Origin: Smallanthus sonchifolius
Taxonomy: Eukaryota > Streptophyta > Magnoliopsida > Asterales > Asteraceae
Length of the DNA: 64,000 nucleotides
Reading direction: 5' to 3'
NCBI GenBank assembly: GCA_023525975.1
Contig: CM042040.1
Coordinates: forward strand, 56,451,486-56,515,485
The translations under genes and the position numbers were made by a program. The notes below the pieces were generated by a model. The model had not been told where the DNA came from and did no database searches. It worked only from the letters and a program-made list of their open reading frames with translations. This document shows, in pieces, positions 11,616-24,141 of this stretch (positions within the stretch are counted from its first letter, which is position 1; each line of letters opens with the position of its first letter).

Positions 11616-13348
11616 TGTGACACTTCTGATTTTCACTACTTGTACTCATTCTAGACTTATCAATGAAAATCCGCATGACATTTCATTTTACTTGAAATCC
11701 TATTCAGACGTTGTTACAATACTAGTTCACATGTGAAACATTACGTTTATGCTTGATTTCAAAGACTTATACTTATCTGTGATTGATTCATGGATCACAC
11801 GTATACTTAATTGATCTTTATGACACAATAAATACACATGAACCACCCCCATACATCTCAAACATGTTCTTACAACCCATTCAAAGTGAATTGATGCTTA
11901 AAAGTACTAGTTAGTACTTTCGTGCGATCGTTCGCCTTTTAAACCGTCGTTAACTACGTACCGTCCACGACCGACAAATCGTTTAACATGACATTAATTT
12001 ATGTTTTAAATGTTTAAAATATTCATTTCTTTAATTAAAACAAAGTTTGTTTGCAAAACTTTCCTTAAATAAATCCTGAAATTCGAAAAACGATCAAAAA
12101 GTCCGTTTTCTCGCCCACCGATCGCCAACTACTATACGCGAATAACGTAACTTTAACTTAAATGTTTTTAGCTAAACATACTCTTTTTGTTATGACAATA
12201 AACTTTAATGTTGAAAACATTTGCCAATTTCGCTTAGAAATGCTTAAAATCGCAATTTTCGAATGCGCGCACTCAACCGGATCAAGCTAGGACCCAACCC
12301 ACCTACTCTTGGACCTAGCCCAAGCAAGAAATCACAAAAAACCCAGCCCCATTGAGGAAAATTTCGCAGATTTGAGGGCCCTAAAACCCTAAATTGCTTT
12401 CCAAGACATTCCATATTTACACCCCTTCAACCATTAGTATAAATAGGAGGCTTAGGATCTTGTTTTCTTTTCTAATTCTCTCTCAAACACTCCCAACCCC
12501 TCCTAAGTTGTGAAATCCCTTCCCAACCTTGAAGATTTCGAAAATCCCTTAGAGGATTCCAAGGGTTTGAAGATCAAACAAGGTCTGGTCCGTGATTCAT
12601 CTCGTCTATCCTTTCAAGTTTCTTATCTCGTCTAGCTTTCAAGGTGAGACTTCATAGCCCCACTTTATTCAAATCGTTTTGGGGGAAACATGTACGCGTT
12701 GGCACGCATTAAAACACGTTTTCAAACAATTCTAAAACAAGCGAATCATATATGTATGTGAGTAAATGAACACAACATGATAAACGTTAAACTTGCAAAT
12801 CCTTAACTTGAAACTTTCAAGCCAACGGTAGTACAGATATGGGCCATAGGATGGAAACCGCATATACTTTATGTACAACTTTTGGTTGGACATCTTATTC
12901 GTTATCAGTGCAACTTGCGAGTTGTACCACTTATTCGTTACTCATCATTTTAGGTTGGATTTGCTAATCATGTGTTTGTTTTATTACGTGCTATATGATG
13001 ATCTTGGAATATGAATTGTCACATTTGCCAAATTTATACTTTTATTAAACCTGTGATTTCTCACCAACTATTTTTAGTTGACACTTGTTTTTCGTACATG
13101 TTTCAGGTGATTAAGCTCGTGATAGGTCAAGTCAATATCACATAGGATTTGCTTAGATATCAATTGAAGAATCTTATTTTAAGTTGCTTGTCTTTTGAAC
13201 ATGTTATCTGTTTGGTTTAATTCGAAACTTATGTAATTGGGATTTTTTTTAATATTATGAAACTTTAATAGTAAATGTCTTTATTCCATTGTGTTCTTTT
13301 GTCAATTAAGTCGCACCCGTGGTTAAGATGCACGGTTGGGGTGTGACA
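11616..13348 (+). repeat. 5' LTR of the gypsy element
   Basis: It begins TGTGACACTTCTG and ends GGGTGTGACA. A TATA box (TATAAATA) lies at about 12439-12446, followed by a pyrimidine-rich leader (TCTAATTCTCTCTCAAACAC), the probable transcription start region. It has the same boundaries as the 3' LTR. Confidence 0.93.
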
Positions 13349-13350
13349 AA

Positions 13351-13364
13351 TTGGTATCAGAGCC
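13351..13364 (+). other. Primer-binding site (initiator Met tRNA type)
   Basis: TTGGTATCAGAGCC starts 3 nt after the 5' LTR. TGGTATCAGAGC complements the 3' end of plant initiator Met-tRNA and is the usual gypsy primer site. Confidence 0.88.
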
Positions 13365-14191
13365 AGGTTATAGAGAATTAGGCAACCATTTGACCTAGAC
13401 TATAACCTAAGCTCCCCTTTGAAACTTATATGCGTATGTGATTCTAACACACTAACTCTCTTATCTTTAGTATGTCGTCGTACTCTGCTGACATCTCTAG
13501 CAATTCAAGCCTTATTTCCGATGATGGGTCCTAAAGCCCAATTAGTTGGAGTAGGCTAATCTCACCACGATCATCTTTCTCTGGAAGCCTGCTACCCTCG
13601 AAACATAATGTCAAGCCCGAGTTAATCTCCGATGCGACAAGCCGGCCTGCACCGAAGCCTGAAGTAATCAACATATCAAGTGATTCGGAATCCGAAGACC
13701 AAGAGAGCCATGTTGGAACCACTTCTGAGGCCCAACTCCCGTTCAAGAAAAGAAAGCTGACTTGTGAAGCTGAATCCAACTCTTGGGCAAGGCCCAATCA
13801 ATAATGTTCTCATCAAAATCAAAGGCTTGGATAGTGATACTAGAGACACGTGTAATCTGGAAGGGTGAGCGCCTGTACACTGGGGGTCTTGTCAAAGGAA
13901 AGTGAGACACGTTCATTACGAGTCGCACTTACCTGGGGACCCTTGGAGTGAGTGCTCACTTATAGGCTAAAACACGTCTCACTAGTATCATTCATCCGAA
14001 TCTTGAATTTTGACTAGTCAGTTTTGTCTTTATATTTCATTTGTAATTCGACATATATGTTTTAAATATATGTTTTATTTATCTTGTAAGACATTAATAT
14101 TAATGAATGAGTGATTTTATTCATAAATATTGTCACTTTTAATTCTTGAATGTCTATCCTAACTACCGACTTATGATTTCTTTTTCGTAGA
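13365..14191 (+). other. Gypsy leader between PBS and gag
   Basis: About 0.8 kb of untranslated leader. Short frames here have no recognisable domain. Nothing else is seen. Confidence 0.6.
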
Positions 14192-15310
14192 ATACCTCCT
14201 CGTCGTGATCCTGATAACACCGTGGCTAACACCAGTGAAGCCTCCGCCGAAACCACCGCCATAGCTACCATGCTCACTCAACAACTTGCTGCGGTCTTAC
14301 CCACTATTGTCACTCAAATCAACAACTCCACCGGAGGATCTAGTGGGAGTGTTTGTACTTTCAAGCACTTCAACTCTTGTAACCCACACAAGTACCTTGG
14401 ATGTGAAGGTGCGACAGGGCTATTGCAATGGTTTGAAGGCATGGAGAACACATTTGAGATGAGTGACTGCCCCGATGAACTTAAGGTAAAATATGCTTCA
14501 AGTGCCTTCCAAAGGAGGGCACTGACTTGGTGGAATGCTGAAAAGAAAATTCGGGGTAGGGAAGGAGCTCTTGCTATGACTTGGGATAAGCTCAAGGAAA
14601 TTATGATCGAGGAGTTCTGTCCTAGCAATGAGATGAATAAGTTGGAGATTGAGCTGTGGGACCTTACCCAGGATAGTGGGGAGAGTGAGGCGTACACCAC
14701 ACGCTTTCATGAACTCTGCATCCTAGTCCCTCATCTGGTTACACCCTTGACCCGAATGATTGATCGTTATATTGGAGGCCTTCCGCCTCAAATTCGGGGT
14801 ACTGTCATGGGTAGTAGCCCATCAACACTTGAAGCTGCTATTCGTTTATCTGCGTCCTTAACGGACGATCTAGTTAAGTCTGGAGTTCTATTCAGGAAAG
14901 GTGACAAGAGAGTTAAGGAGGAAGTGGCGAAAAAGCCTGAGTATCGCCACAAGAAGCAAAAGACCTCTAAAAGCTTTGCCATGGTTACCCCAGCTGTTCC
15001 TGTTGCCCAAGTAGCACCTAGACCTGCACCTGGCAGGAAGCCATATAGTGGACCTCACCCGCTGTGTGCAAGGTGTCAATACCATCACCCTACTACTGTT
15101 CAATGTCGTTCGTGCACTAAATGTGGAAGGCTTGGTCATTTTGCTAACGCTTGTCGCGTAGCTGAAAAGGCTGCTACTACCCAAACTTCCACTCCTGCCA
15201 TCATCAATGGTAGGGCTGTTATGAATGTGGTGCTCCTGATCACTACAAAAACCAATGCCCGAAGCTCAACAACAATAACCGAGGTGCACGTGCTCGCACT
15301 TTTGCCATAG
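14192..15310 (+). pseudogene. Gypsy gag, start lost and frameshifted
   Basis: This is the retrotransposon capsid/nucleocapsid protein. The frame opens with a run typical of the family start, but the expected ATG reads ATA (14192). The capsid (Retrotrans_gag) region is about 14360-14800, with the WWNAEKK block. One zinc knuckle CX2CX4HX4C is read in frame (about 15115-15160). The next knuckle is only readable in the frame that starts near 15217, so a 1-nt loss shifts the frame there. The original frame then runs to a stop at 15308-15310. Confidence 0.88.
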
Positions 15311-18300
15311 GAGCAACCGAGGCCAGAAATGACAATGCCGTGGTTACTGGTACGTTTCTCATCAATAATCGTTATGCCTCTATCTTATTTGATACCAGAG
15401 CGGATAAAAGCTTTGTCTCCTTAGAATTTGAACCTTTACTTAAAACTTGTCGTACCGCTCTTGAACCTTCTTATACTATAGAAATAGCTGATGGCAAACT
15501 AACTGTTGTGCATTCCGTTGTCCGAGGTTGTGCTCTAACTCTCAACGATCACACATTCTCTATCGACTTGATTCCCATCATTCTTGGGAGTTTTGATATC
15601 ATCGTGGGAATGGATTGGCTATCCCACAATCATGCGGAAATCAACTGTTCGGAGAAACTCATCCGTATCCCTCTACCATCCGATGAGACCTTGAAAATCT
15701 TTGTAGAGAAACCTTGCAAAGGTTTGAAATTCATCTCCTGCATGAAGGCACGTAGATATTTAAAGAAGCGATACTATGCTTTCTTGGCACATGTGGTCGA
15801 GAAATCTGAAGAAAAGAAATTACAAGATATACCGATCATCCGAGATTTTCCGGAAGTATTCCCTGATGACTTGCATGGACTCCCTCCAACTCGACAAGTT
15901 GAATTTCGGATTGATCTTTTACCGGGAGCTAACCCCATTGCTAAATCTCCGTACCGCCTAGCCCCTTCTGAGATGCAAGAACTATCTAGCCAACTGCAAG
16001 AGCTGCTGGACAAGGGATTCATTAGACCGAGCTTCTCACCTCGGGGAGCTCCGGTTCTCTTTGTCAAGAAGAAGGATGGGTCCTTCCGCATGTGCATCGA
16101 CTACCGTGAACTAAACAAGCTTACCATCAAGAATCGTTACCCGCTACCTAGGATCGATGACCTTTTCGATCAACTGCAAGGAGCAACTTGTTTCTCGAAG
16201 GTTGACCTCTGATCTGGGTATCATCAACTCCGAGTCCATGAAGAGGACATTCCCAAAACTGCTTTTAGAACTCGTTATGGACACTACGAGTTCATGGTTA
16301 TGCCTTTTGGGTTAACCAATGCGCCCGCGGTGTTCATGGACCTCATGAACCGTGTCTGCAAACCCTACCTAGATCAATTTGTCATTGTCTTCATCGATGA
16401 CATCTTGATCTACTCCCGAACCAAAGAGGATCATACAACCCACCTTAAGCTGATTTTGGAACTCTTGAAGAAGGAACAACTTTATGCTAAATTCTCCAAG
16501 TGTGAATTCTGGCTTAGAGAAATTCATTTCTTGGGTCACGTGATCAACAACCAGGGTATACACGTCGATCCAGCCAAAGTCACCGCTATCAAGAATTGGA
16601 GTACACCATCCACACCCTCTGAGATCCGTTCGTTTCTGGGTTTGGCGGGTTATTATCAAAGATTCATCCCAAAATTTTCGAAGATTGCCCTGCCTCTCAC
16701 TACATTAACTCAGAAAAATAAGCCTTTCGTCTGGGAACAAAAGCAAGAAGATGCGTTCCAAACTCTTAAGCAGAAATTGTGCAACTCCCCTATTCTAAGT
16801 CTTCCCGATGGCAATGATGATTTCGTTGTATACTGTGATGCCTCAAACCAAGGTCTTGGTTGCGTGTTGATGCAACGAGACAAGGTCATAGCCTATACAT
16901 CCAGACAACTCAAGGTTCACGAAAAGAACTACACCACTCATGACCTTGAGTTGGGTGCGGTGGTCTTTGCTTTGAAAATCTGGAGACATTATCTCTACGG
17001 CACTAAATGTGTGGTTTTTACTGATCACAAGAGCCTTCAACATATTCTGAACCAGAAAGAACTCAACATGAGGCAGCGACGTTGAGTTGAATTACTTAGT
17101 GACTACGATTGCGAAATTCGTTACCACCCGGGGAAAGCTAATGTGGTGGCTGACGCCCTTAGCCGTAAGGACCGAATCAAACCCACCTGTGTGCGAGCCA
17201 TGGGAATGTTGGTCCAAACCAGTCTCAAAGATAAGATCCTCCTAGCTCAAAAACAAGTTGTTGCAAACGATGAGTTGAAGAAGGATTTGGATTGTGGTGT
17301 CGAAAAGCACTTGGAACCCAAACCCGATGATCTCCTTTACTTCATGGGTCGAATTTGGATCCCCGACTCAAGTGAGCTCCGAACCCTTATCCTTGATGAA
17401 GCACATAAATCCCGTTATTCTGTTCATCCCGGTGCTGATAAGATGTATCACGACTTGAAAGAGTTTTATTGGTGGCCAGGAATGAAGAAAGACATCGCCC
17501 TCTATGTAGGGAAGTGTCTTACTTGCTCTAAAGTTAAAGCTGAGCACCAGAAACCATCTGGTCTTCTCCAACAACCCGAAATCCCACAATGGAAATAGGA
17601 GCAAATTTCCATGGACTTCATCACTAAGCTTCCGCGAACCTCTAGTGGTCATGACTCCATCTGGGTCATTGTTGACCGCTTAACCAAATCCGCTCATTTT
17701 CTCCCAATCCGTGAGGACTACAAAATGGAGAAGCTTTCCAGACTCTATATCAATGAGGTCGTGACACGTCACGGTGTCCCTCTATCCATTATCTCCGACC
17801 GTGATAGCCGTTTTACCTCCCGATTCTGGCAATCTTTACAGAAAGCTTTGGGAACTCGTTTGAACCTTAGCACGGCTTACCATCCCCAGACTGATGGTCA
17901 AAGTGAAAGGACCATACAGACCTTGGAAGACATGCTCCGTTCTTGTGTGATTGACTTTGGAGGAAGTTGGGATCAACACTTGCCACTCATCGAATTCTCT
18001 TACAATAATAGTTACCATACGAGCATCAAGTGCGCCCTTTTCGAGGCTCTATATGGTAGGAAGTGTCGATCTCCGGTGTGTTGGACCGAGATCGGAGACG
18101 CTCAAATCACCGGTCCCGAACTCATTCAAGAAACCACCGACAAGATACTTCAAATTCAAGAAAGACTCAAGGCCTCTCGCGATCGTCAAAAGAGTTATGC
18201 TGACAACCGTAGGAAGCCCCTTGAATTTCAAGTCGGTGATAGAGTCTTACTCAAGGTTTCCCCCTAGAAAAGTGTTGTCCGATTTGGGAAGAAGGGAAAG

Positions 18301-18660
18301 CTAGCCCCTAGGTTCGTTGGGCCATTCGAAATTCTTGAAAGGATTGGCCCAGTAGCCTATAGACTCAAGCTACCAACCGAACTTTGTAACGTTCATGACG
18401 TTTTTCATGTATCAAACCTTTTGCTGATGACACACTTCAAGTTCCTCTGGATGATGTTCGTATCGACAACTCTATGCATTTCGTCGAAAAGCCCGTTGAA
18501 ATCATGGACCGTGAAGTCAAGCAACTCAAGCGTAGGCGCATCCCTATCGTGAAAGTTCATTGGGAAGCCAAGCATGGTCCTGAGTTCACCTGGGAATGTG
18601 AAGACCAAATGAAACATAAGTACCCTCATCTCTTTCTAGACTCTACAACCTCTACTAGTT
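15217..18660 (+). pseudogene. Gypsy pol (PR-RT-RH-INT-chromodomain) with several stops
   Basis: Domains in order: aspartic protease near 15370-15640, reverse transcriptase about 15840-16700 (FIDDILIYS catalytic box at about 16390-16416), RNase H 16800-17080, integrase zinc finger about 17390-17540, integrase core with D, D, E in VDRLTK, SDRDSRF and SERTIQT (about 17670, 17800, 17910), and chromodomain about 18495-18640. The protease active site reads DTRA rather than DTGA (near 15392). In-frame stops lie at 16210-16212 (TGA), 17083-17085 (TGA), 17596-17598 (TAG) and 18265-18267 (TAG), and a small indel near 18420 shifts the chromodomain frame. These breaks rule out a functional polyprotein. 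Confidence 0.93.
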
Positions 18661-18683
18661 GAATTTCGGGGACGAAATTCTTT

Positions 18684-18697
18684 TAACTAGGGGAGAC
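18684..18697 (+). other. Polypurine tract of the gypsy element
   Basis: AACTAGGGGAGAC directly precedes the 3' LTR start (TGTGACAC at 18698), the position of a plus-strand primer. Confidence 0.75.
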
Positions 18698-20429
18698 TGT
18701 GACACTTCTGATTTTCACTACTTATACTCATTGTAGACTTATCAATGAAAATCCACATGACATTTCATCTTACTTGAAATCCTATTCAGACGTTGTTACA
18801 ATACTAGTTCACATGTGAAACATTACGCTTATGCTTGATTTCAAAGACTTATACTTATCTGTGATTGATTCATGGATCGCACGTAGACTTAATTGATCTT
18901 TATGACACATTAAATACACATGAACCACCCCCATACATATCAAACATGTTCTTACAACCCATTCAATGTGAATTGATGCTTAAAAGTACTAGTTAGTACT
19001 TTCGTGCGATCGTTCGCCTTTTAAACCGTCGTTAACTACGTACCGTCCACGACCGACAAATCGTTTAACATGACATTAATTTATGTTTTAAATGTTTAAA
19101 ATATTCATTTCTTTAATTAAAACAAAGTTTGTTTGAAAAACTTTCCTTAAACAAATCCTGAAATTCGAAAAACGATCAAAAAGATCGTTTTCTCGCCCAC
19201 CGATCGCCAACTACTATACGCGAATAAGGTAACTTTAACTTAAATGTTTTTAGCTAAACATACTCTTTTTGTTATGACAATCAACTTTAATGTTGAAAAC
19301 ATTTGCCAATTTCGCTTAGAAATGCTTAAAATCGTAATTTTCGAATGCGCGCACTCAACCGGATCAAGCTAGGACCCAACCCACCTACTCTTGGACCTAG
19401 CCCAAGCAAGAAATCACAAAAAACCCAGCCCCATTGAGGAAAATTTCGCAGATTTGAGGGCCCTAAAACCCTAAATTGCTTTCCAAGACATTCCATATTT
19501 ACACCCCTTCAACCATTAATATAAATAGGAGGCTTAGGATCTTGTTTTCTTTTCTAATTCTCTCTCAAACACTCCCAACCCCTCCTAAGTTGTAAAATCC
19601 CTTCCCAACCTTGAAGATTTCGAAAATCCCTTAGAGGATTCCAAGGGTTTGAAGATCAAACAAGGTCTGGTCCGTGATTAATCTCGTCTATTCGTTCAAG
19701 TTTCTTATCTCGTCTAGCTTTCAAGGTGAGACTTCATAGCCCCACTTTATTCAAATCGTTTTGGGGGAAACATGTACGTGTTGGCAAACATTAAAACACG
19801 TTTTCAAACAATTCTAAAACAAGCGAATCATATATGTATGTGAGTAAATGAACACAACATGATAAACGTTAAACTTGCAAATCCTTAACTTGAAACTTTC
19901 AAGCCAACGGTAGTACAGATATGGGCCATAGGATGGAAACCGCATATACTTTATGTACAACTTTTGGTTGGACATCTTATTCGTTATCAGTGCAACTTGC
20001 GAGTTGTACCACTTATTCGTTACTCATCATTTTAGGTTGGATTTGCTAATCATGTGTTTGTTTTATTACGTGCTATATGATGATCTTGGAATATGAATTG
20101 TCACCTTTGCCAAACTTATAGTTTTATTAAACCTGTGATTTCTCACCAACTATTTTTAGTTGACACTTGTTTTTCGTACATGTTTCAGGTGATTAAGCTC
20201 GTGATAGGTCAAGTCAATATCACATAGGATTTGCCTAGATATCAATTGAAGAATCTTATTTTAAGTTGCTTGTCTTTTGAACATGTTATCTGTTTGGTTT
20301 AATTCGAAACTTATGTAATTGGGATTTTTTTAATATTATGAAACTTTAATAGTAAATGTATTTATTCCATTGTGTTCTTTTGTTAATTAAGTCGCACCCG
20401 TGGTTAAGATGCACGGTTGGGGTGTGACA
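18698..20429 (+). repeat. 3' LTR of the gypsy element
   Basis: Same start (TGTGACACTTC) and end (GGGTGTGACA) as the 5' LTR, with about 30 scattered differences seen by eye. TATA box at about 19520. Followed by the CAAAT duplication. Confidence 0.94.
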
Positions 20430-20434
20430 CAAAT

Positions 20435-20515
20435 TGACCTATATACAATTTATTTTTTACTCAAATCAATCCATTCTTTAAAGAATGGGTCAAGACTGCC
20501 ACCTCTAACCCAAAA
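20435..20515. repeat. GGGTC-type repeat, right part
   Basis: Continues the element broken by the gypsy insertion. It contains AATGGGTCAAGACTGCCACC, close to the end of the repeat in the CRSH intron (near 2030). Confidence 0.5.
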
Positions 20516-20594
20516 CAAATTTTAAATGTTAAATATATCTTTCTCTAATAAACTTTAACTTAATAATAAGTTTACCCTTTTCAAATATACTATC

Positions 20595-22070
20595 AATAAC
20601 TTTAACCCCGTGTGTTACATGGGGTGAAACCTTAAGATTATATTAATAAATATCTTGACAACTTTTTTATGCAAATTTGATATTGTATTTTTAACTTTTC
20701 ATTTTGTTACATGTTAAGATTATATGGATGAGAGTAATCACAACATAAAAAAATACACGAAAATACATTTCATAAGTTGTATACTTTTTACAATACATTA
20801 GATTACATGTCAAATGAAACCTTACAATGATTATTTACAAATTTGAAAATACTTCATTGTATACAACATTTGACGTGGTATTAGTAATTTTTCCATGTTT
20901 ACCAAAGATTAACAGCTTGAGTTCATCTATACTTTTAACTCTTGATAATACAACATACAGCTGATTATGAATAAACACTGGATCTTTCAATACAAACCAA
21001 CATTTGAAAGTGATTGTCCTAAACTTTTATTCATGGTCATTGCAAAACATACAACAACTGTAAATTTTCTTCTTTGAAGTTTTAATAAATTCTTTTGTCT
21101 GAATATGTTAACCCAATTAGAGGGATAAAATTGTGATAACCAGTGTTGCTTCCAAATATAATATTCGATTCTATAACGCGGTTATCTAGTGATTCGACCT
21201 GAAGTCTTGTTACATTACGTAAGCCATTCTTTCTTCAATATTTCTTAATAGCATAACTGGAACACCGACACTTAAAACTAATTTATTGTTTGACAAACCT
21301 GATAATTTAAGTGCATTTAGAAAATCATGAGATTATAAACTTTCATCAAAATCATCATCAAGATGCTCTGATTGACGGATACCATTTGTACTTGTATACG
21401 AAAAATCTCGCTAAACTTTTAATGCTAAATCTCTCATTAAAAAAAATAATAAAAATATACAAATAAAATTAATATTTCAACATTATCTCGTCTTTTAATT
21501 TCAAAATTTAAAACTTCAAATTTTAAAAATTTCACTCTTTAATATTTCGACACAATTAAATTTAAAATTCCAAAATTAAATATGAAAAAAAAAAATCAAA
21601 ACTACTAAATTAGAATTGAAACTTGTAAATATATATATTTTTTTTAAATCTGGTCATATAAAAAAACTAAAGTTTAAAATATAATACACTTTTAAAAATA
21701 AACATTTATAAGTACACTTTAAAAATTTTATATGTAAAATTAAAAAATCTTGTTTTTTGATAAATATATTTAAAAATCGGTTTTTAATAATAAAATTTTA
21801 AAAACTCGTTTTTATTAAATCTTCTATTTTTAAATTTTGTTTTTTTAAAAATATTTTCTTTTGATGATAATTAAAAAAAATGTGAGCAAGTGGATATAAT
21901 GATAAATTGATTTGATAAATGTTTATTTATGTAATTTTTCAAAAAATAAAAAGACTTGTGAGGGAAAAATTAAATGAAGGATATAAATGTGGTTTGAGGG
22001 AAAAAAACTTGTGAGATTGAATATGGTAATGCAAGTGACAAAAGCATTTAGTTTTTTTTATTAGAAGACG
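20595..22070 (-). mobile_element. Degraded Helitron carrying a helicase relic
   Basis: The minus-strand 5' end at about 22070 (TCTTCTAATAAA, then GTCACTTGC) matches those at 583 and 24194. A palindromic hairpin CCCCGTGTGTTACATGGGG at 20606-20624 marks the 3' region, although no clean CTRR follows it. Between them lies a Pif1-like helicase fragment (20843-21350). Replication initiator and most helicase domains are gone, so this is an internal-deletion derivative. Confidence 0.65.
20843..21350 (-). pseudogene. Helitron (Pif1-like) helicase C-terminal fragment
   Basis: Conceptual minus-strand translation, allowing a frameshift near 20985, gives blocks typical of the C-terminal part of plant Helitron helicases: VGVPVMLLRNI, a RNVTRLQV-like block, an FIPLIGLTYSDKR block, AMTMNKSLGQSLSNVG and FIHNQLYVVLSRVKS (superfamily 1 motifs V and VI). 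Stops and frameshifts interrupt it. It lies inside the Helitron remnant and shows that an autonomous lineage once supplied this family. Confidence 0.75.
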
Positions 22071-22075
22071 GATGG

Positions 22076-22178
22076 ATTTTCTAAAAAAAAGGCTAAATAT
22101 AGAAATATTAAATTGAGGATATAAATGTAGTTTGGTTGGGTGGGTGGGTGGGTGGGGGGGGGGTTATGAGATTGATTA
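22076..22178 (-). mobile_element. Helitron 5'-end copy, part split by a solo LTR (distal piece)
   Basis: AGGATATAAATGTAGTTTGG, a GGGT run and TTATGAGATTGATTATG correspond to 21970-22030 of the neighbouring Helitron. The remaining part, including the 5' terminus, is at 24142-24194 after the inserted LTR. A (GGGT)n/G-run microsatellite lies at about 22136-22163. Confidence 0.6.
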
Positions 22179-24141
22179 TGTAAGGCCTCTTTCCCGGGTA
22201 ACCTCACTTGTTGGATTTACTAAAAAACATAGTCATAAATACTGTACTTAAATTTAAAACATTCAGAAGTAGCGGAAGCAAACATCATTGAAATTACATG
22301 ACATAACAACGGAAGTCTTAACAATTAAGTACATAACATTTGTCTTAACATATATAAAAGTGGGATGTCAGTCTTGTGCCGGGTAACCTTCACGCCATCG
22401 CACGACCCTTCCTTTCTGTACCTGAAATGTATACTAAAAGTCAGCTAACGCTGGTGAGTTCTAGTTTAAAACTATTAAGTTTGATCATTCTTTTCTTTAT
22501 AAGTATACATAATTATATACATACATTTCTATAAATACTTATTCATAGCTTTTACTTTTCTTTCTTCATTCTTATGTGATTACATAGATATGCATTCACC
22601 TTTTCTTTCCTTTACATTCATTGGTCATACACATAAGGGTGATCAACCCGTCTTTTACTGTGTATGTCACAAAGACATACGCCCTTAAGCTACCGTCGTA
22701 GCCCTTTTACTCGTCCGGTCCTAGAAACCGTCCGCCTTAACTTCCGTCCGGCCAACCTTCGGCCGTCCGCCTTAACCGTCCTACCGTCGTAGTCCGTCAT
22801 ATTCGCCCGTCTGCCCTAAGGCATCCGTTTCCCACGCGAACTATTGTTTATGCAACCGTTATACTATTTTAGCATTTACTTCGACCGCCCATTTATGCTT
22901 TTTGTACGTCCTAGCTTGCGAAGGAACGTATCTTTCCCGGTTGCAAAATAGTCACGTGGTCGTCCGTCTACAGAAGTAGCCGTTAGCTTCTTTTCCGTCC
23001 ATAACGTATACATACATTCATAACATGCAATATAAATAATTATAAAGCAAGATTTCATTTATTTACGTTATGCCATTCTTTTCTTCATTCTTTGTAAACA
23101 TACGTTTCATTCTTTGTTCATAATTCATTCTCATATATATATATAAAATATATATTAGTACATCACGTATGATAACATTAGCATTCATATCATTTATTCA
23201 TTTAGTGTATACATTTCAGCCCCAAAACATTTTAATAAGGTTTGCACATAACATAGAAGGGGGCACATAAAACTCACCTGAAAAGCTAGTCTTGGTTGTC
23301 CTAAACAAAGGTCCAACAACGTCACGTATGATCTGAATTAGGTAGTTTAAATACGCATCAGACCCAATCCCGACTCTAACAGTTTAATCATTCTAAACAT
23401 ATTGACTTTACTTACTGGTCCGCTGCCTGCGCACTTAGTAAGTGCGCAGGGCCTCGCTCATGCGTACTTGACAAGTGCGCAGAGCATTCTTCTTGCGTAC
23501 TTGGTAAGTACGCATGATCTTTCTCCTGCGTACTTTGTAAGTACGCATGATCTTTCTCCTGCGTACCTGCGTACTTGGTAAGTACGCATGATCTTTCTCC
23601 TGCGTACTTGATAAGTACGCAGCACCTGTCTTCTGGACAAGTCCGAAATTTTGCATGTTAATCCGATCATGCTAATCTTACAACTTTCTTTGATCAAAAG
23701 GTGTGGTTTTCACCCTAGATGCTAGTTCTAAGCTTATTTTCAAGTTTCATCCATAAAAAACGTCTCCTATTTAGCTAAAACCCGAAAAATCTCAAAACGA
23801 AGAAAAACTCAGTTTAAGGTCGAATTGTTACCTGGGTTGTGATTTTGATTCGGAGGTTTTGCTCACGAGCTCAGTAGTAACGTGCTCCTTCAATTTCGTG
23901 TCGATCCGTCGACTTTCTCTCTCTAGACCCGACTCTCCTTTCTCTCTCTAGTTTGCAAGTGTTGGTGAAAATGAGAGCTTCAAGGCTGTCTTGGCCCTTA
24001 TATAATTGGGCTTCCCTCGGCCCGTGCCGAGCTCAAGCCCATCCGTTTTTCTTTTGTTTTACGACGATTAAGTCTCTTTCGCGTTATTATTTACTAAATT
24101 ACTATTTTTTTGAGAAGTTATTACTATTTTGGGATGTTACA
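22179..24141 (-). mobile_element. Solo LTR (1.96 kb) with target-site duplication
   Basis: The block begins TGTAAGGCC and ends GATGTTACA and is flanked by GATTA at 22174-22178 and 24142-24146. The flanks rejoin into the uninterrupted Helitron sequence seen nearby. No gag or pol is present. A minus-strand TATA box (TATATAA, 23998-24004), followed by a leader rich in GAGAGAGAAAG, shows the LTR points left. It shares AGCGGAAGC and the CTGGTGAGTTC-type motif with the block at 56285-59990, so both probably come from related gypsy families. Confidence 0.85.
23423..23632. repeat. Array of palindromic GTAC-core repeats (6 units)
   Basis: Six imperfect palindromes of the type TGCGTACTTGGTAAGTACGCA, separated mostly by TGATCTTTCTCC-like spacers. 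The first units have GCGCAC variants. Each can form a hairpin of 8-9 bp. The open frames here, with a repeated TYQVRRRKIMR peptide, are by-products of the array. The same palindromes occur at 56045-56190 and 60950-61045. Confidence 0.9.

Larger units (their letters stand above)
11616..20429 (+). mobile_element. Ty3/gypsy chromovirus LTR retrotransposon (8.8 kb), disabled
   Basis: This is a complete structure: LTR, PBS, gag, protease, reverse transcriptase, RNase H, integrase, chromodomain, PPT, LTR, flanked by CAAAT. Gene order and the C-terminal chromodomain (about 18505-18640) place it among plant chromoviruses, probably the Tekay/Del branch. LTRs are 1733 and 1732 bp and differ at about 30 places by eye (near 1.8 percent), so insertion was fairly recent. 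The coding region has a lost gag start, two frame breaks, several stops and a changed protease active site, so it should not be autonomous. It sits inside an older GGGTC-type repeat. Confidence 0.95.

Noticed and set aside
23423..23632. CRISPR-like array of palindromic repeats and short spacers
   Set aside because: Plant nuclear DNA inside an LTR. Spacers are near-identical to each other and no cas genes exist. It is a minisatellite.
23435..23697. Small Arg-rich proteins with a repeated TYQVRRRKIMR peptide
   Set aside because: They are translation products of the palindromic minisatellite, with no start context or homolog.
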